DNA of 64,000 nt from Paenibacillus sp. R14(2021) (GCF_019431355.1 NZ_CP080269.1:868001-932000), one strand, 5' to 3'. Numbered from the stretch's first letter, positions 36,894 to 46,596 are shown. A program made the numbers and translations. Notes: generated from the letters alone by a model not told the origin.

Positions 36894-37998
36894 ATGCTGC
36901 AAAATCATGGATTAGGATTTGGATTAGCGACTGCACCGCTAATGACGAACGCCAAGACACGTTCCATCAGTGCTGAGAACCCGAAGGGCGAAGTCGGTGC
37001 AGGCGGGAAGGAAGCCAGTAACCTTGACATCGCCAGGAAGGGCAAGCCATGTATTACGCTGAAGCAAGGCGAGACGGTCACGCTCATAGACGTGGACGGT
37101 CCGGGGGTCATTCAGCACTTTTGGATCACGGTGACGGATCGGACGGATAAGGGCTACTTTGTCCTTCGAGATTTGGTCATTCGCATGTATTGGGATGACG
37201 AAGACGCCTTCGGTGGAAGTCCCTCTCGGCGATTTCTTCTGCAACGGATTCGGTGCCAGAAGCTTGGTCAACTCCTTGCCGATCGCCGTTAATCCGACCG
37301 GTGGCATGAACTGTTACTTCCCGATGCCATTCCGCAAGTCAGCGAAAATCACGATTGAGAATGAGCATGCAGCAGATATTGGCGGCTTCTTCTATCAGTT
37401 CAACTATACGCTTGTCGATGAACTGCCGGAGGAAGCGGGCTATTTCCACGCGCAGTGGCGAAGGGAGAACATTACGTCCGCTGCGAAGGATTTCACCATT
37501 ATTGATCATGTGAAAGGTAAGGGTCACTATGTAGGCACTTATCTGGCATGGGCAGCACTGGAACGTTACTGGTGGGGAGAAGGCGAAATTAAATTCTATA
37601 TGGACGGAGACGAGGAGTGGCCGACCATTTGCGGAACGGGCACTGAGGATTATTTTGGCGGAGCTTGGTGCTTCTATGAGAAGCGAAACGGCAAAATCGT
37701 CGAGGTGCCACACAATACGCCATACTTGGGTTATCCTTACTATTCGAAGACAGATACAACGCGGAGCGATATCTTCGGTGAAGACAGCGTTCCCATGCAT
37801 GGCTTGTACCGCTGGCATCTGATGGATCCGATTCGGTTCGAGAATGAGCTGAGGGTGACGATCCAGCAGATGGGCCATAACAGCCGTGCTTTATTCGAAC
37901 GGACGGACGATGTTTCGTCGGTCGCGTACTGGTATCAAGCGGAGCCGCATGCGGCCTTTCCGGTATTGCCGGCCGTCGAGACGCGCTGGCCAAGATAA
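36894..37998 (+). pseudogene. DUF2961/GH172-type glycoside hydrolase with one frameshift
   Basis: ATG 36894 (behind GGAGG) reads an N-terminal part to about residue 103 (GPGVIQHFWITVTDRTDKGY, RMYWDDED). The protein then continues in another frame from about 37207 (TPSVEVPLGDFFCNG, GTGTEDYFGGAW, ending at 37998). Rejoining gives about 367 residues, the full length of the family, which includes beta-sandwich hexamer or trimer glycosidases such as difructose-anhydride enzymes. One base is lost or gained near 37205-37210. It could also be a sequencing error, since everything else reads normally. No signal peptide. Confidence 0.8.
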
Positions 37999-38050
37999 GA
38001 TAAGGAGTAGCTTTGGTTTGCGAAGCAGGCTGCTAAGGACAGAAAACGGC

Positions 38051-38090
38051 AAATGGCGCCACAGGGATAGAACCCTATGACGCCATTTTC
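38051..38090 (+). terminator. terminator with TGGCGCCACAG stem, second copy
   Basis: Positions 38051-38066 pair with 38073-38088 with two G-U or A-C positions. The arm AAATGGCGCCACAG is the same as at 24294. Confidence 0.75.
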
Positions 38091-38202
38091 TGTGCTATTA
38101 GAGGGTTTTCGGAGTATGACTCGGTACACCGGTGCCTAATCAGAAGGATCGCGAGATTCATATAATGGTATGAAGGAAGGAATTGCGTAGGGGTGGGATA
38201 AC

Positions 38203-38589
38203 ATGGCTATTTACTCAACCGGAGCTATCGAGAACCGAGGAAGGGATATGAAATCATTGACCGTTCGCGCCGCGAATATTGGAACGGCCGCGGGCAATGT
38301 GCTGCTTGAAGTTTTTCATGCTTTAAATGCCGCGGATGGCGTGTCCCAGCAAGTGCTTTACGTGCAGCGCCTCGTTTCTGTCGCCCCTGATCAACTGCAT
38401 ACGTTCGATAACATTTTTCCCGATCTTGATTCGGTGACGGTGCGGGTTACGACTTCCGATTTGGGACAGGCCTTGATCGCCGTCTCCGTTGCTTCTAGAG
38501 ACGCGCAGCGAAGAGTGATCCCGGGTTTCGTTTCTACGAATCCAGGCCGTTTTGACGTACCGGAAAGATTTCCGCAAGGCAATGAATGA
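38203..38589 (+). CDS. small beta-sandwich protein of a Paenibacillus/Brevibacillus-type family
   Basis: A 128-residue soluble protein without signal peptide (MAIYSTGAIENRGRDMKSLT start, then alternating strands such as GNVLLEVFHALN and SVTVRVTTSD). Similar proteins starting MAIYSTG are frequent in Paenibacillus-like genomes, where function is unknown. Good ribosome binding site-like GGGGTGGG upstream. Confidence 0.65.
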   Translation: MAIYSTGAIENRGRDMKSLTVRAANIGTAAGNVLLEVFHALNAADGVSQQVLYVQRLVSVAPDQLHTFDNIFPDLDSVTVRVTTSDLGQALIAVSVASRDAQRRVIPGFVSTNPGRFDVPERFPQGNE

Positions 38590-38599
38590 TTCTAATAAG

Positions 38600-38635
38600 A
38601 GGGGTTGTCACAAATTCACTTTTGGGACAGCCCCT
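38600..38635 (+). other. hairpin after the beta-sandwich gene
   Basis: AGGGGTTGTC (38600-38609) pairs with GACAGCCCCT (38626-38635) with one G-U. The GGGGTTGTC / TTTTGGGACAGCCCC sequence resembles the ends of some insertion sequences, so it may be a terminator or the residue of an element. The rest of 38590-39087 contains a T8 tract but no gene I can support. Confidence 0.4.
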
Positions 38636-39087
38636 ATTCGGCCCTTCTAGTCAGCTGCGAGTACGAGAAGCATTACTTTTGGCATTGCGCATGAAAATAG
38701 TCATGAGCAATGACCGAAGGCGATGCTTTTTTTTATGCATATTCATGACCTTTAACAGATTTGGCACTCGAATCATCCTTGGTAAGATAAGTGCAAGAAC
38801 GAGTGAAGCCCTTGGGCTCGAGCTATTCCGAAGGACAAACGGGCACAAAGCGGATACGGGAAATACGCCAAATTATTTTAGGGAGGTTAGAAAAACGAGC
38901 GTTTAATCCTTCCGCTGCTTAAATGGTGACTCTAGCCAAGAAGATCAAGTGAGTAAAATCGCTGACTAAACTACAGTATACCGTAACCCGAAGGACGAGC
39001 CGTCGTTTCATCATGAGGAAATGCGTCGAAATTGTACGAGGCGACTCTGTTCAGTCAAGCGATAAAATGTATATAGGAGGGAATTCG

Positions 39088-40170
39088 ATGTTCGGGAACC
39101 AATCGAGATGGCCGGCCAAATGCACGGCAATACTGCTCATTGCATCAACTATGCTGCTTTTGCTTTCGGCCTGCGCGCGAAACGGCAATCAGCAAGACGG
39201 CGAGCGCGCCGCCGATATTAATCCGAAGAATGTGGCATTATCCACTGCAGATAAGCCAACAACCGGTAAGGCCTATTCCGACGAGGAGCTCGTCAAAGAG
39301 CTTCCGGGCTTCAAGAACGTCTACAAGGAAGCGAACGGCGTCAAGCTTCATTACGTCGAGGGCGGGAAGGGCGAGCCGCTGTTTATCCTGCCGGGCTGGC
39401 CCGTCACCTGGTATTCGTTCAGCAAAATGATGCCGGAGCTGTCTAAGAACTATCATGTTTATGTCGTGGAATACCGCGGCATGGGCAGCTCGGACAAGCC
39501 GCAATCGGGCTATGACAAGAAGACGATGGCAAAGGATATTTATGAATTGGCCAACTCGCTGGGCTACAAGAGCATTAACATCGCCGGACATGATATCGGT
39601 GCGACGATCGCGTACGCATATGCAGCCAATTACCCGCAAGCCACGAAGAAAGTCGTGCTGATGGATGCTTCCCATCCGAACGAGAACTTTTTGAAAATCC
39701 CGCTTTTGCCGCCGCCGGGCGTGTACGACGAAAGCAACCCCGAACGCACGAAGTTCTACTGGTGGTTTGCCGTTAATACCATCCCGGGCTTGTCGGAGCA
39801 GATGCTGCAGGGCAAACAGCTGAATCTCGTTTATAATTGGATTTACGATTATATGGGCTACACCAAGGATGCACTCAGCAAGAAGGAACGCGAGGTTTAC
39901 CTTGCGGCCTATTCCCAGCCCGATGCGCTTCGCGCCGGGAACGAATGGTACAAGACGTTCAGGGACGATATCGAAACACTGAAAACGTACAAACCGCTGT
40001 CCGTGCCCGTACTTGGCATCGCCGGCGTGTCCGGTTACGGCATGCTGGAGCAGTTCTTAAGCGAGCATGCGTCGAATTCAAAGACGGTGAAGCTGGAAAA
40101 AACCGGACATTGGATCATGGAGGAGAACCCGCAAGCCGCCATTAAGCTGTTCAGAGAGTTTTTCCAGTAG
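39088..40170 (+). CDS. alpha/beta hydrolase lipoprotein (epoxide hydrolase-like)
   Basis: A 360-residue secreted, lipid-anchored hydrolase. The signal peptide ends at lipobox LLSAC (C29). The core has the oxyanion loop PGWP (102-105), nucleophile D169 in AGHDIGAT and H341 in KTGHWIMEENP, so an Asp nucleophile as in epoxide hydrolases or haloalkane dehalogenases. ATG 39088 follows ATAGGAGGG; an upstream in-frame ATG at 39013 lacks a good ribosome binding site. Stands alone with its own terminator. Confidence 0.88.
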   Translation: MFGNQSRWPAKCTAILLIASTMLLLLSACARNGNQQDGERAADINPKNVALSTADKPTTGKAYSDEELVKELPGFKNVYKEANGVKLHYVEGGKGEPLFILPGWPVTWYSFSKMMPELSKNYHVYVVEYRGMGSSDKPQSGYDKKTMAKDIYELANSLGYKSINIAGHDIGATIAYAYAANYPQATKKVVLMDASHPNENFLKIPLLPPPGVYDESNPERTKFYWWFAVNTIPGLSEQMLQGKQLNLVYNWIYDYMGYTKDALSKKEREVYLAAYSQPDALRAGNEWYKTFRDDIETLKTYKPLSVPVLGIAGVSGYGMLEQFLSEHASNSKTVKLEKTGHWIMEENPQAAIKLFREFFQ

Positions 40171-40203
40171 GTCGGATGCCGAGAAGTTATTAGTCGAAGA
40201 TAC

Positions 40204-40242
40204 AAAAAACCATCATTCAAAACATTGGATGATGGTTTTTTG
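40204..40242 (+). terminator. terminator
   Basis: AAAAAACCATCATTC pairs with GGATGATGGTTTTTT across a short loop, with a T tract. It ends the hydrolase gene. Confidence 0.85.
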
Positions 40243-40703
40243 TTTGTTATTCCTAAAGCTCAACCAGACAAAACGGCAGCCGGCCTAATCTTCGGTAAAC
40301 TAACGAGCATACATGCCAAGCTGTCGGGTAACAAGAATATTATCTCATTAAAATGTCGCGAAAATCGCAGGGGAGCCTAATTCGAGTACACCAAAGACAA
40401 CCTATTTCTCAGATGGTACTTTATTACTACATGTCCAATGACAAAAGTGCCTACATTGCAAATCTATTCAATCCAACCTGATCGCCACAATTTATAAAAA
40501 AAACCAAAAACGGCAGCCTAAATCGGCTGACGTTTTTGCACTTGAAAGGTTTGTTCCGACGGTTGAAGACAACTGTTCAACTCTTCTTTGTTAGAGCCAG
40601 TTGACGCAGATTCAACGGCTTTATGCGCTATACGAGATGTCTTATTTGGCTAGAATACATCCAAGCTAGGCTTGGGTTCTCGCATCTCATCTGCTTTCCG
40701 CGA
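40243..40703 (+). other. gene-free region with a repeat and a minus-strand-suited hairpin
   Basis: A copy of the GTCGGGTAACAAGAATATTATCTC repeat lies at 40323-40347. AAAACGGCAGCC pairs imperfectly with GGCTGACGTTTT at about 40505-40534 with A and T tracts outside, so it can terminate transcription from the minus-strand reductase. A 43-codon open frame at 40353 has no ribosome binding site and I do not call it. Confidence 0.4.
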
Positions 40704-41285
40704 TCAAACCCTTTTAGCTCCGAGTCCCTGGGCTTTCCGTAACCATTGATCCAGCACCTCTTTAGTCTTAAACTTAACCATTGGGAACTCGGTGATTTTT
40801 ACGGGTTTGATGCCGATGTAATGCAGAATGTTGTGCTTCATAATAAGGTGGTTGGCCCTCTTTAAAAATAGACGGTAGTACCAGAGTGGAGTATCCATCG
40901 TCACGATGAGGCGCGCGGTTTTCCCCTTAAGCAGCTTCGTGGTCAGTAAAGAATCAGGTTTGGATTTGAAGGCGAAGCCTGGTAGAAACACCCGGTCGAA
41001 GAAGCCCTTCATGATCGCCGGCATCGAGCCCCACCAATTAGGATAGACGAATACAAGATGATCTGCCCACCGGATCGTCTCCTGCGCAGCTACTAAATCA
41101 GGCTCTAATTCCGTCCGCTTATGGTAGCCGTACTTCAGATTGGGATCGAAATGGATCTTTCCGAGATCAATGACACGAACATCCGCTCCACTGCTTGCTG
41201 CACCTTTCGTATAGGCTTGTGCTAGCGCGTTGCAATAGCTTTCTGGATAAGGGTGTCCGATGATTACTGCAATGTTATTCTTCAT
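40704..41285 (-). CDS. NAD(P)H oxidoreductase, flavodoxin fold (NQO1/KefF-type)
   Basis: A 193-residue cytoplasmic flavoprotein. The N-terminal block AVIIGHPYPESYCNALA binds the FMN/FAD phosphate, and VFVYPNWWGSMPAIMKGFFDRV is the family hallmark around the flavin ring. It should reduce quinones or similar electrophiles with NAD(P)H. It is divergent from an AraC-family gene across 120 bases, a common regulator-target arrangement. Confidence 0.92.
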   Translation of the reverse strand: MKNNIAVIIGHPYPESYCNALAQAYTKGAASSGADVRVIDLGKIHFDPNLKYGYHKRTELEPDLVAAQETIRWADHLVFVYPNWWGSMPAIMKGFFDRVFLPGFAFKSKPDSLLTTKLLKGKTARLIVTMDTPLWYYRLFLKRANHLIMKHNILHYIGIKPVKITEFPMVKFKTKEVLDQWLRKAQGLGAKRV

Positions 41286-41405
41286 AATTACACCTCTATG
41301 ATGATATGATTAGTTATATTGCAATAATAAGTCCGGAGGCAGGATAAAAAAATGATGAAACACGCGAAAAAGTTGATCATTCACGCAATGGAAGGAGGAG
41401 GTTGA

Positions 41406-42440
41406 ATGATCAGGGACCACGTATCCGTGTCTCTTGTGTTTCCAATAATGAAGACGATGGCGCTTGGCGGGTACGATTGGGATTCCTTTTGCGCTTACGC
41501 GGGGATGGATGCCGGTTTGTTCCGAATCCTGGAAGCTCGCATAGTTCAGGGTGACTTTGAACGTATTGTCAAGGCAGCTGCCCGATATACCGGTGATGAC
41601 ATGTTCGGGCTTCATCAGGGCCAGCGTTTGAGCCTTTCTGATATAGGGGTTCTTGGCTATGTCATGCTGCATTCCAAGACTTTGGGAAAAGCGCTATCGG
41701 CTTATCAGAGATATAACTTCATCGATTGCAGTGGCTTCAACGTCGACATTGAGGTTCAGAGTGAGGATGTCGTCATTTCCATGTTTCTCAGCAACTCGCT
41801 TGAAGATCCCGGCCGGCACTTTATAGAGTGTATGACGGCATCCTTCTATCAGACGCTGCTTACTTTAAGCTGTCGACCTCTCCCCATTAAAGAGATTAGA
41901 TTCATGCACGCCTCGCCGTCGCAAAACGAAGAGTATGAGGCTGTATTGGGGACTATTCCCCTATTTAATCAGAAAGTCAATTCGCTACGGTTAAGCAAAG
42001 AGATACTTGACTATTCGATTATTGGTTCGGATACGCGGCTATTAGATGTCTTTCAAGCGATGGCCGAGGAGGTTAGAGCCAAGCTTACCTCAAGTTACTC
42101 CGTACTGACGAGCAATCTGAACATGTGGATCATCGAATGCATGCCGTCCCATTTTCCGAACCTGCAGGAAGCGGCCAAAGAGTTCTTGATGAGTCCTAGA
42201 ACTCTGCAATTAAGGCTAAAGGCGGAGAATACTTCGTATAACCGATTGGCCAATGAGGTTCGCAAGGAGCTCGCTATCCGTTATTTGGCACAACCGGAGT
42301 ATACGATCGGAGAGATTGCTTATTTGCTGCATTTCTCCGAGCCGAGTGCGTTCCAGACGGCTTTCCGGAAATGGACGAATTTGACGCCGGGAGAATACCG
42401 TCAGCGCGAGCGCGAGGAAGTAAGCTCGGGGCGGTTCTAA
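41406..42440 (+). CDS. AraC-family regulator (arabinose-binding-like N-terminal domain type)
   Basis: A 344-residue regulator of the OruR/VirS/ArgR-like group. The N-terminal about 200 residues form the PF12625-type sensor (LGYVMLHSKTLGKALSAYQR). The C-terminal AraC domain includes LQEAAKEFLMSPRTLQLRLK and IGEIAYLLHFSEPSAFQTAF and ends LTPGEYRQ. Strong ribosome binding site GGAAGGAGGAGG. It probably controls the divergent reductase gene in response to a redox-active compound. Confidence 0.9.
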   Translation: MIRDHVSVSLVFPIMKTMALGGYDWDSFCAYAGMDAGLFRILEARIVQGDFERIVKAAARYTGDDMFGLHQGQRLSLSDIGVLGYVMLHSKTLGKALSAYQRYNFIDCSGFNVDIEVQSEDVVISMFLSNSLEDPGRHFIECMTASFYQTLLTLSCRPLPIKEIRFMHASPSQNEEYEAVLGTIPLFNQKVNSLRLSKEILDYSIIGSDTRLLDVFQAMAEEVRAKLTSSYSVLTSNLNMWIIECMPSHFPNLQEAAKEFLMSPRTLQLRLKAENTSYNRLANEVRKELAIRYLAQPEYTIGEIAYLLHFSEPSAFQTAFRKWTNLTPGEYRQREREEVSSGRF

Positions 42441-42634
42441 GGTTTTTAGTGGGTTGGCAGCAATGCTCAAGCGTGCTTGAGCAATTAAGGCCTGTTCGTT
42501 AAAGGAAGTGGCAGTTTGTTGCAAAGTCTTTTACCGTATTCGGAATTGATTGTCTACAATTTATAAATTCTAAGTAACCACAAATCCCCTGTATTATCCA
42601 CTCCGAATCACTGATAGGATTGCTTAGTATCAAA

Positions 42635-42787
42635 ATGAACGAAGGGAACTTTTTCTTGCTAATACGTATTGCAATTGGTATCTCAGTAAGTTTAGCCATA
42701 ACGGATGCCGAAAAACACGAACTTATTGCCGAATACGGTGAAGGCAATATAGAATTCCAAAAAGCAATTCATGCAGCTATGTTTTAG
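42635..42787 (+). CDS. short open frame, unknown, possibly a remnant
   Basis: A 50-residue frame with a hydrophobic first half (FFLLIRIAIGISVSLAI) and a polar second half (DAEKHELIAEYGEGNIEFQK). There is no good ribosome binding site. The composition looks protein-like, so it may be the end of a decayed gene. Confidence 0.3.
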   Translation: MNEGNFFLLIRIAIGISVSLAITDAEKHELIAEYGEGNIEFQKAIHAAMF

Positions 42788-42832
42788 CCCTCCTAGACAC
42801 TGATTGTACTGGGAAATGAGTATTTCAAGACG

Positions 42833-42925
42833 AGGCAGCCGACAGCGGCTGCCTTTAGGTTTGTTCAAACACTGTAAGAGGAAAAGAACATATCCATTTG
42901 AATCCGCGATTTAAGCGGATTTTTT
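42833..42925 (+). terminator. two consecutive hairpins
   Basis: AGGCAGCCG (42833-42841) pairs with CGGCTGCCT (42846-42854), followed by TTTAGG. AATCCGC (42901-42907) pairs with GCGGATT (42915-42921), followed by TTTTATTTT. They insulate the lyase gene from upstream transcription. Confidence 0.7.
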
Positions 42926-43055
42926 ATTTTATGGATATAACTTCTTATTGTCTTTTGCCATTAACTTGTTGAACGGAAAGGGATTTATTGTTAAAGGGAG
43001 AACTATAAGTAAATACATGAACCACACTATACGATAATAAGAGGTCGATGCTCCG

Positions 43056-44930
43056 ATGTTAGCTGAGAGATATGTGAATGAAACCCTTGGAGACTTACTG
43101 CATTCTAGGGACAATTACAAGCCGTACTCTACAATCGAAGATCGCAATAAGTGGGATGAGCTTCCGTCTAATTTAAGAGACTTCTGGATCAACAAAGGCG
43201 TTCAAGAGCTCGATCATTCATGGGGAGCGTTGACCGCTACTGCTTTTATGGAATATAACCGAACAGGCAATCGTAATAAATATGACAATGCATTGTGGGC
43301 GAGAAGGCGAGCTCTGGCCTCTCTAGTCATCGCAGAATGTATCGAAAACCAAGGGCGGTTTATGGATGATATCGTTAACGGAATTTGGTGTATATGTGAA
43401 GAAACCTTTTGGGGCATTCCGGGGCATGGCTATATGATGAAGAGGCAAGACCCGCTGCCGGACGTATCCGATCAAGTGATTGAATTGTTCTCGGCTGAAA
43501 CGGCGTCGCTGCTCGCCTGGACATACTACCTGATCCAAACCAAATTGAATGCAATTAGTGTGATGATCGGCGAGCGAATACAGCTTGAGGTAAAAAGAAG
43601 GATTCTTGATCCCTTTCTTAACCGCAACGACTTCTGGTGGATGGGGTTTAATCAAGAACGAATGCTCAACAATTGGACGCCGTGGTGTAATTCAAACTGT
43701 TTATCGGTATTCTTGCTCTTGGAGGATGACCCCGAACGTAGAGAAGCAGCGGTGATCAAGACGATGCGCAGTCTGGATCATTATATCGACAGACTTCATT
43801 CAGACGGGGGCTGCGAGGAAGGGCCAAAGTATTGGATATACGGTGGAGGAACGCTATTCGACTGTCTGGAGCTGCTCTACGGCGCCACGGACGGAAAGAT
43901 TAATGTATACCAAGAGCCTAAGATCGGGCAGATTGGCCTTTATATTTATAAGGCTTTTATTGATGATTCCTTCTATGTTAATTTTGCGGACAGTACGCCT
44001 AAGGTACAGATCCCCGCGGAGCTCGCCTATCGGTTTGGACGCCGTATTGGAGATGATCGGCTGTCCGAATTAGGTGCATTGGAGCTGAAGAAACGGCGCG
44101 AAGAAGCCACTAATTTCGAGTTTCCTGCCATGTTTCGCGTGCTTCCGGCGTTGTTTCATTATGCGGAAATAGAGCAATTTACGGGAGAATCTCCTTACAT
44201 AAGAGATGCATGGCTTGACGGCATCCAACTAATGGTGGCAAGAGAGCAACAGGATTCAATCAGGGGGTTATATCTTGCAGCCAAGGGAGGACATAACGAT
44301 GAAAGCCATAATCACAATGATATTGGACAATTCATCGTATATTGCAATGGTTCTCCGATGATTATTGACCCAGGCGTATTGACCTATACGTCCAAATCAT
44401 TCTTCACTGAACGATATACGATTTGGGCGATGCAATCTGGCTATCACAATGTGCCAGCTGTAAATGGGATAGGTCAAATGAATGGAAGACAGTATAGAGC
44501 GACGGATGTGAAGTATGTCCTTGATAATAGAGCTGCATCGCTATCATTGAACATCGCGGCAGCCTATTCGGAGTCAGCCAAGATTAGAAGCTGGATACGG
44601 ACCATTCGGCTTATTCGTGATTCCTCACCTTATGTCGAAATCAAGGATGAATACCACTTAGAGCAGGTCACAGATGATATTACATTGAACTTAATGACGC
44701 CACACTCTCCTCAGTTTGAAGAGGCCGGAAGCATGATTTTACAGGACGAGAATGGCAATCAGGTAAGTATCCAGTATAACAGAGAGATGTACGCAGTCTC
44801 ATCAGAGAAAATTGCACTAGAGGACGAAATCATGCGGGATGCATGGGGGGATAACTTATATCGGATTCAACTGAAATCCACTGCCCCCACCGTTCAGTGT
44901 GAAGGTTCAATTCGAATAAGCCAAATTTAG
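43056..44930 (+). CDS. heparinase II/III-like polysaccharide lyase
   Basis: A 624-residue protein without signal peptide, so it should act in the cytoplasm on imported oligosaccharides. The N-terminal about 360 residues form an alpha/alpha toroid (WWMGFNQERMLNNWTPWCNS is the conserved substrate-cleft block). The C-terminal part is the heparinase II/III beta-sandwich with HNDESHNHNDIGQFIVY, typical of the catalytic or metal-site histidines. It stands alone between terminators and lacks a visible regulator. Substrate (uronic acid-containing) unknown. Confidence 0.85.
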   Translation: MLAERYVNETLGDLLHSRDNYKPYSTIEDRNKWDELPSNLRDFWINKGVQELDHSWGALTATAFMEYNRTGNRNKYDNALWARRRALASLVIAECIENQGRFMDDIVNGIWCICEETFWGIPGHGYMMKRQDPLPDVSDQVIELFSAETASLLAWTYYLIQTKLNAISVMIGERIQLEVKRRILDPFLNRNDFWWMGFNQERMLNNWTPWCNSNCLSVFLLLEDDPERREAAVIKTMRSLDHYIDRLHSDGGCEEGPKYWIYGGGTLFDCLELLYGATDGKINVYQEPKIGQIGLYIYKAFIDDSFYVNFADSTPKVQIPAELAYRFGRRIGDDRLSELGALELKKRREEATNFEFPAMFRVLPALFHYAEIEQFTGESPYIRDAWLDGIQLMVAREQQDSIRGLYLAAKGGHNDESHNHNDIGQFIVYCNGSPMIIDPGVLTYTSKSFFTERYTIWAMQSGYHNVPAVNGIGQMNGRQYRATDVKYVLDNRAASLSLNIAAAYSESAKIRSWIRTIRLIRDSSPYVEIKDEYHLEQVTDDITLNLMTPHSPQFEEAGSMILQDENGNQVSIQYNREMYAVSSEKIALEDEIMRDAWGDNLYRIQLKSTAPTVQCEGSIRISQI

Positions 44931-45022
44931 TTGCGCGGAGCGGAAAGGGCGAACGAGGCATTCTGAGGAGCTGTTACGACGAAGCTTGCTCAAGGTAAGC
45001 CGTTTAAAGAGTCAGTTGCCAG

Positions 45023-45056
45023 CCATGAGTCGAGTGATAAGAACATTATCTCTCCC
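45023..45056 (+). repeat. copy of the GTGACAAGAACATTATCTC repeat
   Basis: GTCGAGTGATAAGAACATTATCTC, followed by TCCCGGCAGG, is closely related to the sequences at 40323 and 45501. Confidence 0.4.
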
Positions 45057-45084
45057 GGCAGGTAAGATAAATGCACCAGTCTGA

Positions 45085-45360
45085 CGTGTATACGGGGAGA
45101 GTTTCTTTACGTACGATCCGATGAAGAAGTACAAATGGTCGGCTTCGGTTTGGGCGCAGGTAAAGGCAGGAAAAATATCCGGCGGCATGACAAAGGATAT
45201 GGTTAGGTTGTCTTGGGGAGATCCGTCCTCGACCAGCCAAATATCCGGAGGCGGCATTACCGTCGAAACTTGGGGTTATTCAGGCTTCAATTACGTGACC
45301 TTCACGAACGGCAAGGTATCTGGCATATATACCAGTTACTTTGAATACGGTGAAACATGA
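45085..45360 (+). pseudogene. 5'-truncated fragment of a secreted SmpA/BamE-like protein
   Basis: The frame opens at 45085 after a stop and reads GESFFTYDPMKKYKWSASVW, then ISGGMTKDMVRLSWGDPSS and ETWGYSGFNYVTFTNGKV. This is the C-terminal block of a family with a GMTKxxVRLSWGxP signature. There is no start codon or signal peptide in front; an internal ATG at 45121 gives 79 residues. It follows a short repeat at once, so truncation by a past rearrangement is likely. Confidence 0.6.
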
Positions 45361-45362
45361 TG

Positions 45363-45398
45363 GCTCTGCAGCGAAAGCGGCAGAGCTTTTTTGTTTTT
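45363..45398 (+). terminator. terminator
   Basis: GCTCTGC (45363-45369) pairs with GCAGAGC (45380-45386), followed by TTTTTTG. Confidence 0.8.
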
Positions 45399-45500
45399 TG
45401 CGAGAAGAAGGGGTTTTTCTTCGGCACATTCCGATTCCGCATGCCGCGACCGGGAGCGGAAAATTATTAATAATGCCAGAATATTTAATAAACGAATCGT

Positions 45501-45560
45501 GTCGGGTGACAAGAACATACTTCATTTCCTAAAATGACAAGAACTTCATCTCATTCCCGA
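45501..45560 (+). repeat. two copies of the GACAAGAAC repeat
   Basis: GTCGGGTGACAAGAACATAC begins at 45501, and a second TGACAAGAACTTCATCTC begins at 45535. Both are related to copies at 40323 and 45023. Confidence 0.4.
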
Positions 45561-45878
45561 GATAAGTTTGCAAAAGGTCACTATTGGGCTGCTATTATCA
45601 ATTCTAAAACCGGAAATATTAACTTCTTTCGATTATCCAAGATTGTGGTAGCACTCAGCGGCTACAATTGCGCCCGTCCGACGGCACGGAGCTGGAAGTA
45701 GCCGGCTTCACGGCCGCTCAATCATTCTTCATCTTCAATTCAGTTCTACATGAATTTTATCTGGTACACACCGTTACGGTCAGATTGTATTGTAAGAATA
45801 CGTGAGTATTTAGGAGCAAAACGTTTCTCCATAGAGGGAGTTATGTGTGGAAATAAAATTCTAAAACGCATCTTTACA

Positions 45879-45896
45879 AGCGAACATATATTCGCT
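45879..45896. promoter_or_regulatory. LexA-like palindrome
   Basis: AGCGAACATATATTCGCT is a perfect 6-6-6 palindrome. Its core CGAACATATATTCG differs by one base from the Bacillus LexA (DinR) box CGAACATATGTTCG. A short frame with a ribosome binding site follows about 90 bases downstream. Confidence 0.45.
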
Positions 45897-45981
45897 ATTC
45901 TATATTTGGGTAAATTTACCACAATTGAAGGATCCAGTGCTGTCAGCCCGCCCTTAACCGCCTGGAGAGAGGGGAATGATT

Positions 45982-46065
45982 ATGCTCCAGCGACCCAATG
46001 ATATTCAACAACTTAAGCAGCAAATATACAGCTATAGCTCAAATATATCACCCAATAATTGGTAA
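45982..46065 (+). CDS. 27-residue open frame, unknown
   Basis: ATG 45982 follows GAGAGAGGGG and reads MLQRPNDIQQLKQQIYSYSS and a few more residues. It is downstream of the LexA-like palindrome. It may be a small protein or the start of a decayed gene; I do not recognise it. I see no other gene in 45561-46170. Confidence 0.25.
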   Translation: MLQRPNDIQQLKQQIYSYSSNISPNNW

Positions 46066-46177
46066 TAGAAATATCTGGATCAGGATGCCCTATTGAAAGT
46101 GAAATCGGATCCTTCTAGAGAACTCAGTAATACCTACATATATACAATTGTCCTAAAAACGTAGAGGGACAAATTGA

Positions 46178-46321
46178 AAAAGCGTACTTCCCTCGGAGCC
46201 TCTTGACGAGAACCGTTTGAATCTTTCAAACGAAGATACAAGCAAGTTGAAATACATAGATGGAAAACCGACCTTTTTCTTCGAAGATCCGGAAGGGAAT
46301 CAGATTATGGTTACCGCATAA
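46178..46321 (+). pseudogene. C-terminal remnant of a VOC-family protein
   Basis: The frame ends KYIDGKPTFFFEDPEGNQIM and then VTA, the last strand of a VOC (glyoxalase/bleomycin-resistance) domain, and has no start or N-terminal half. It lies upstream of a cluster of intact VOC genes, so it may be a residue of the same gene expansion. Confidence 0.6.
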
Positions 46322-46596
46322 TTTTTTTCGATGAGGTGTTTGGTTTTTGTCCGTAATCATCTTGTAGAAGAAAGCAGTGATGTAAAGTTAGTAAAGCGCC
46401 ACAGAGTTATCATAGAGCTAAGGCATAGAGCTACAGATCCGTAGAAGATTCATCAAAAACGCGCTCATGACGCAACAAGTTGCGCTATGACCGGAATGGC
46501 TAACGATTGCGCCCATTCATGCAGCCAAAACCCTAGATCGTGAATCCAGGAAACTGGGTACTCCTTGTTTATAATAAAAAAAATTCCATTTAAAAG

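Noticed and set aside
40353-40484. 43-codon plus-strand frame in the region after the alpha/beta hydrolase
   Set aside because: No ribosome binding site, no motif and it starts inside a repeated sequence.
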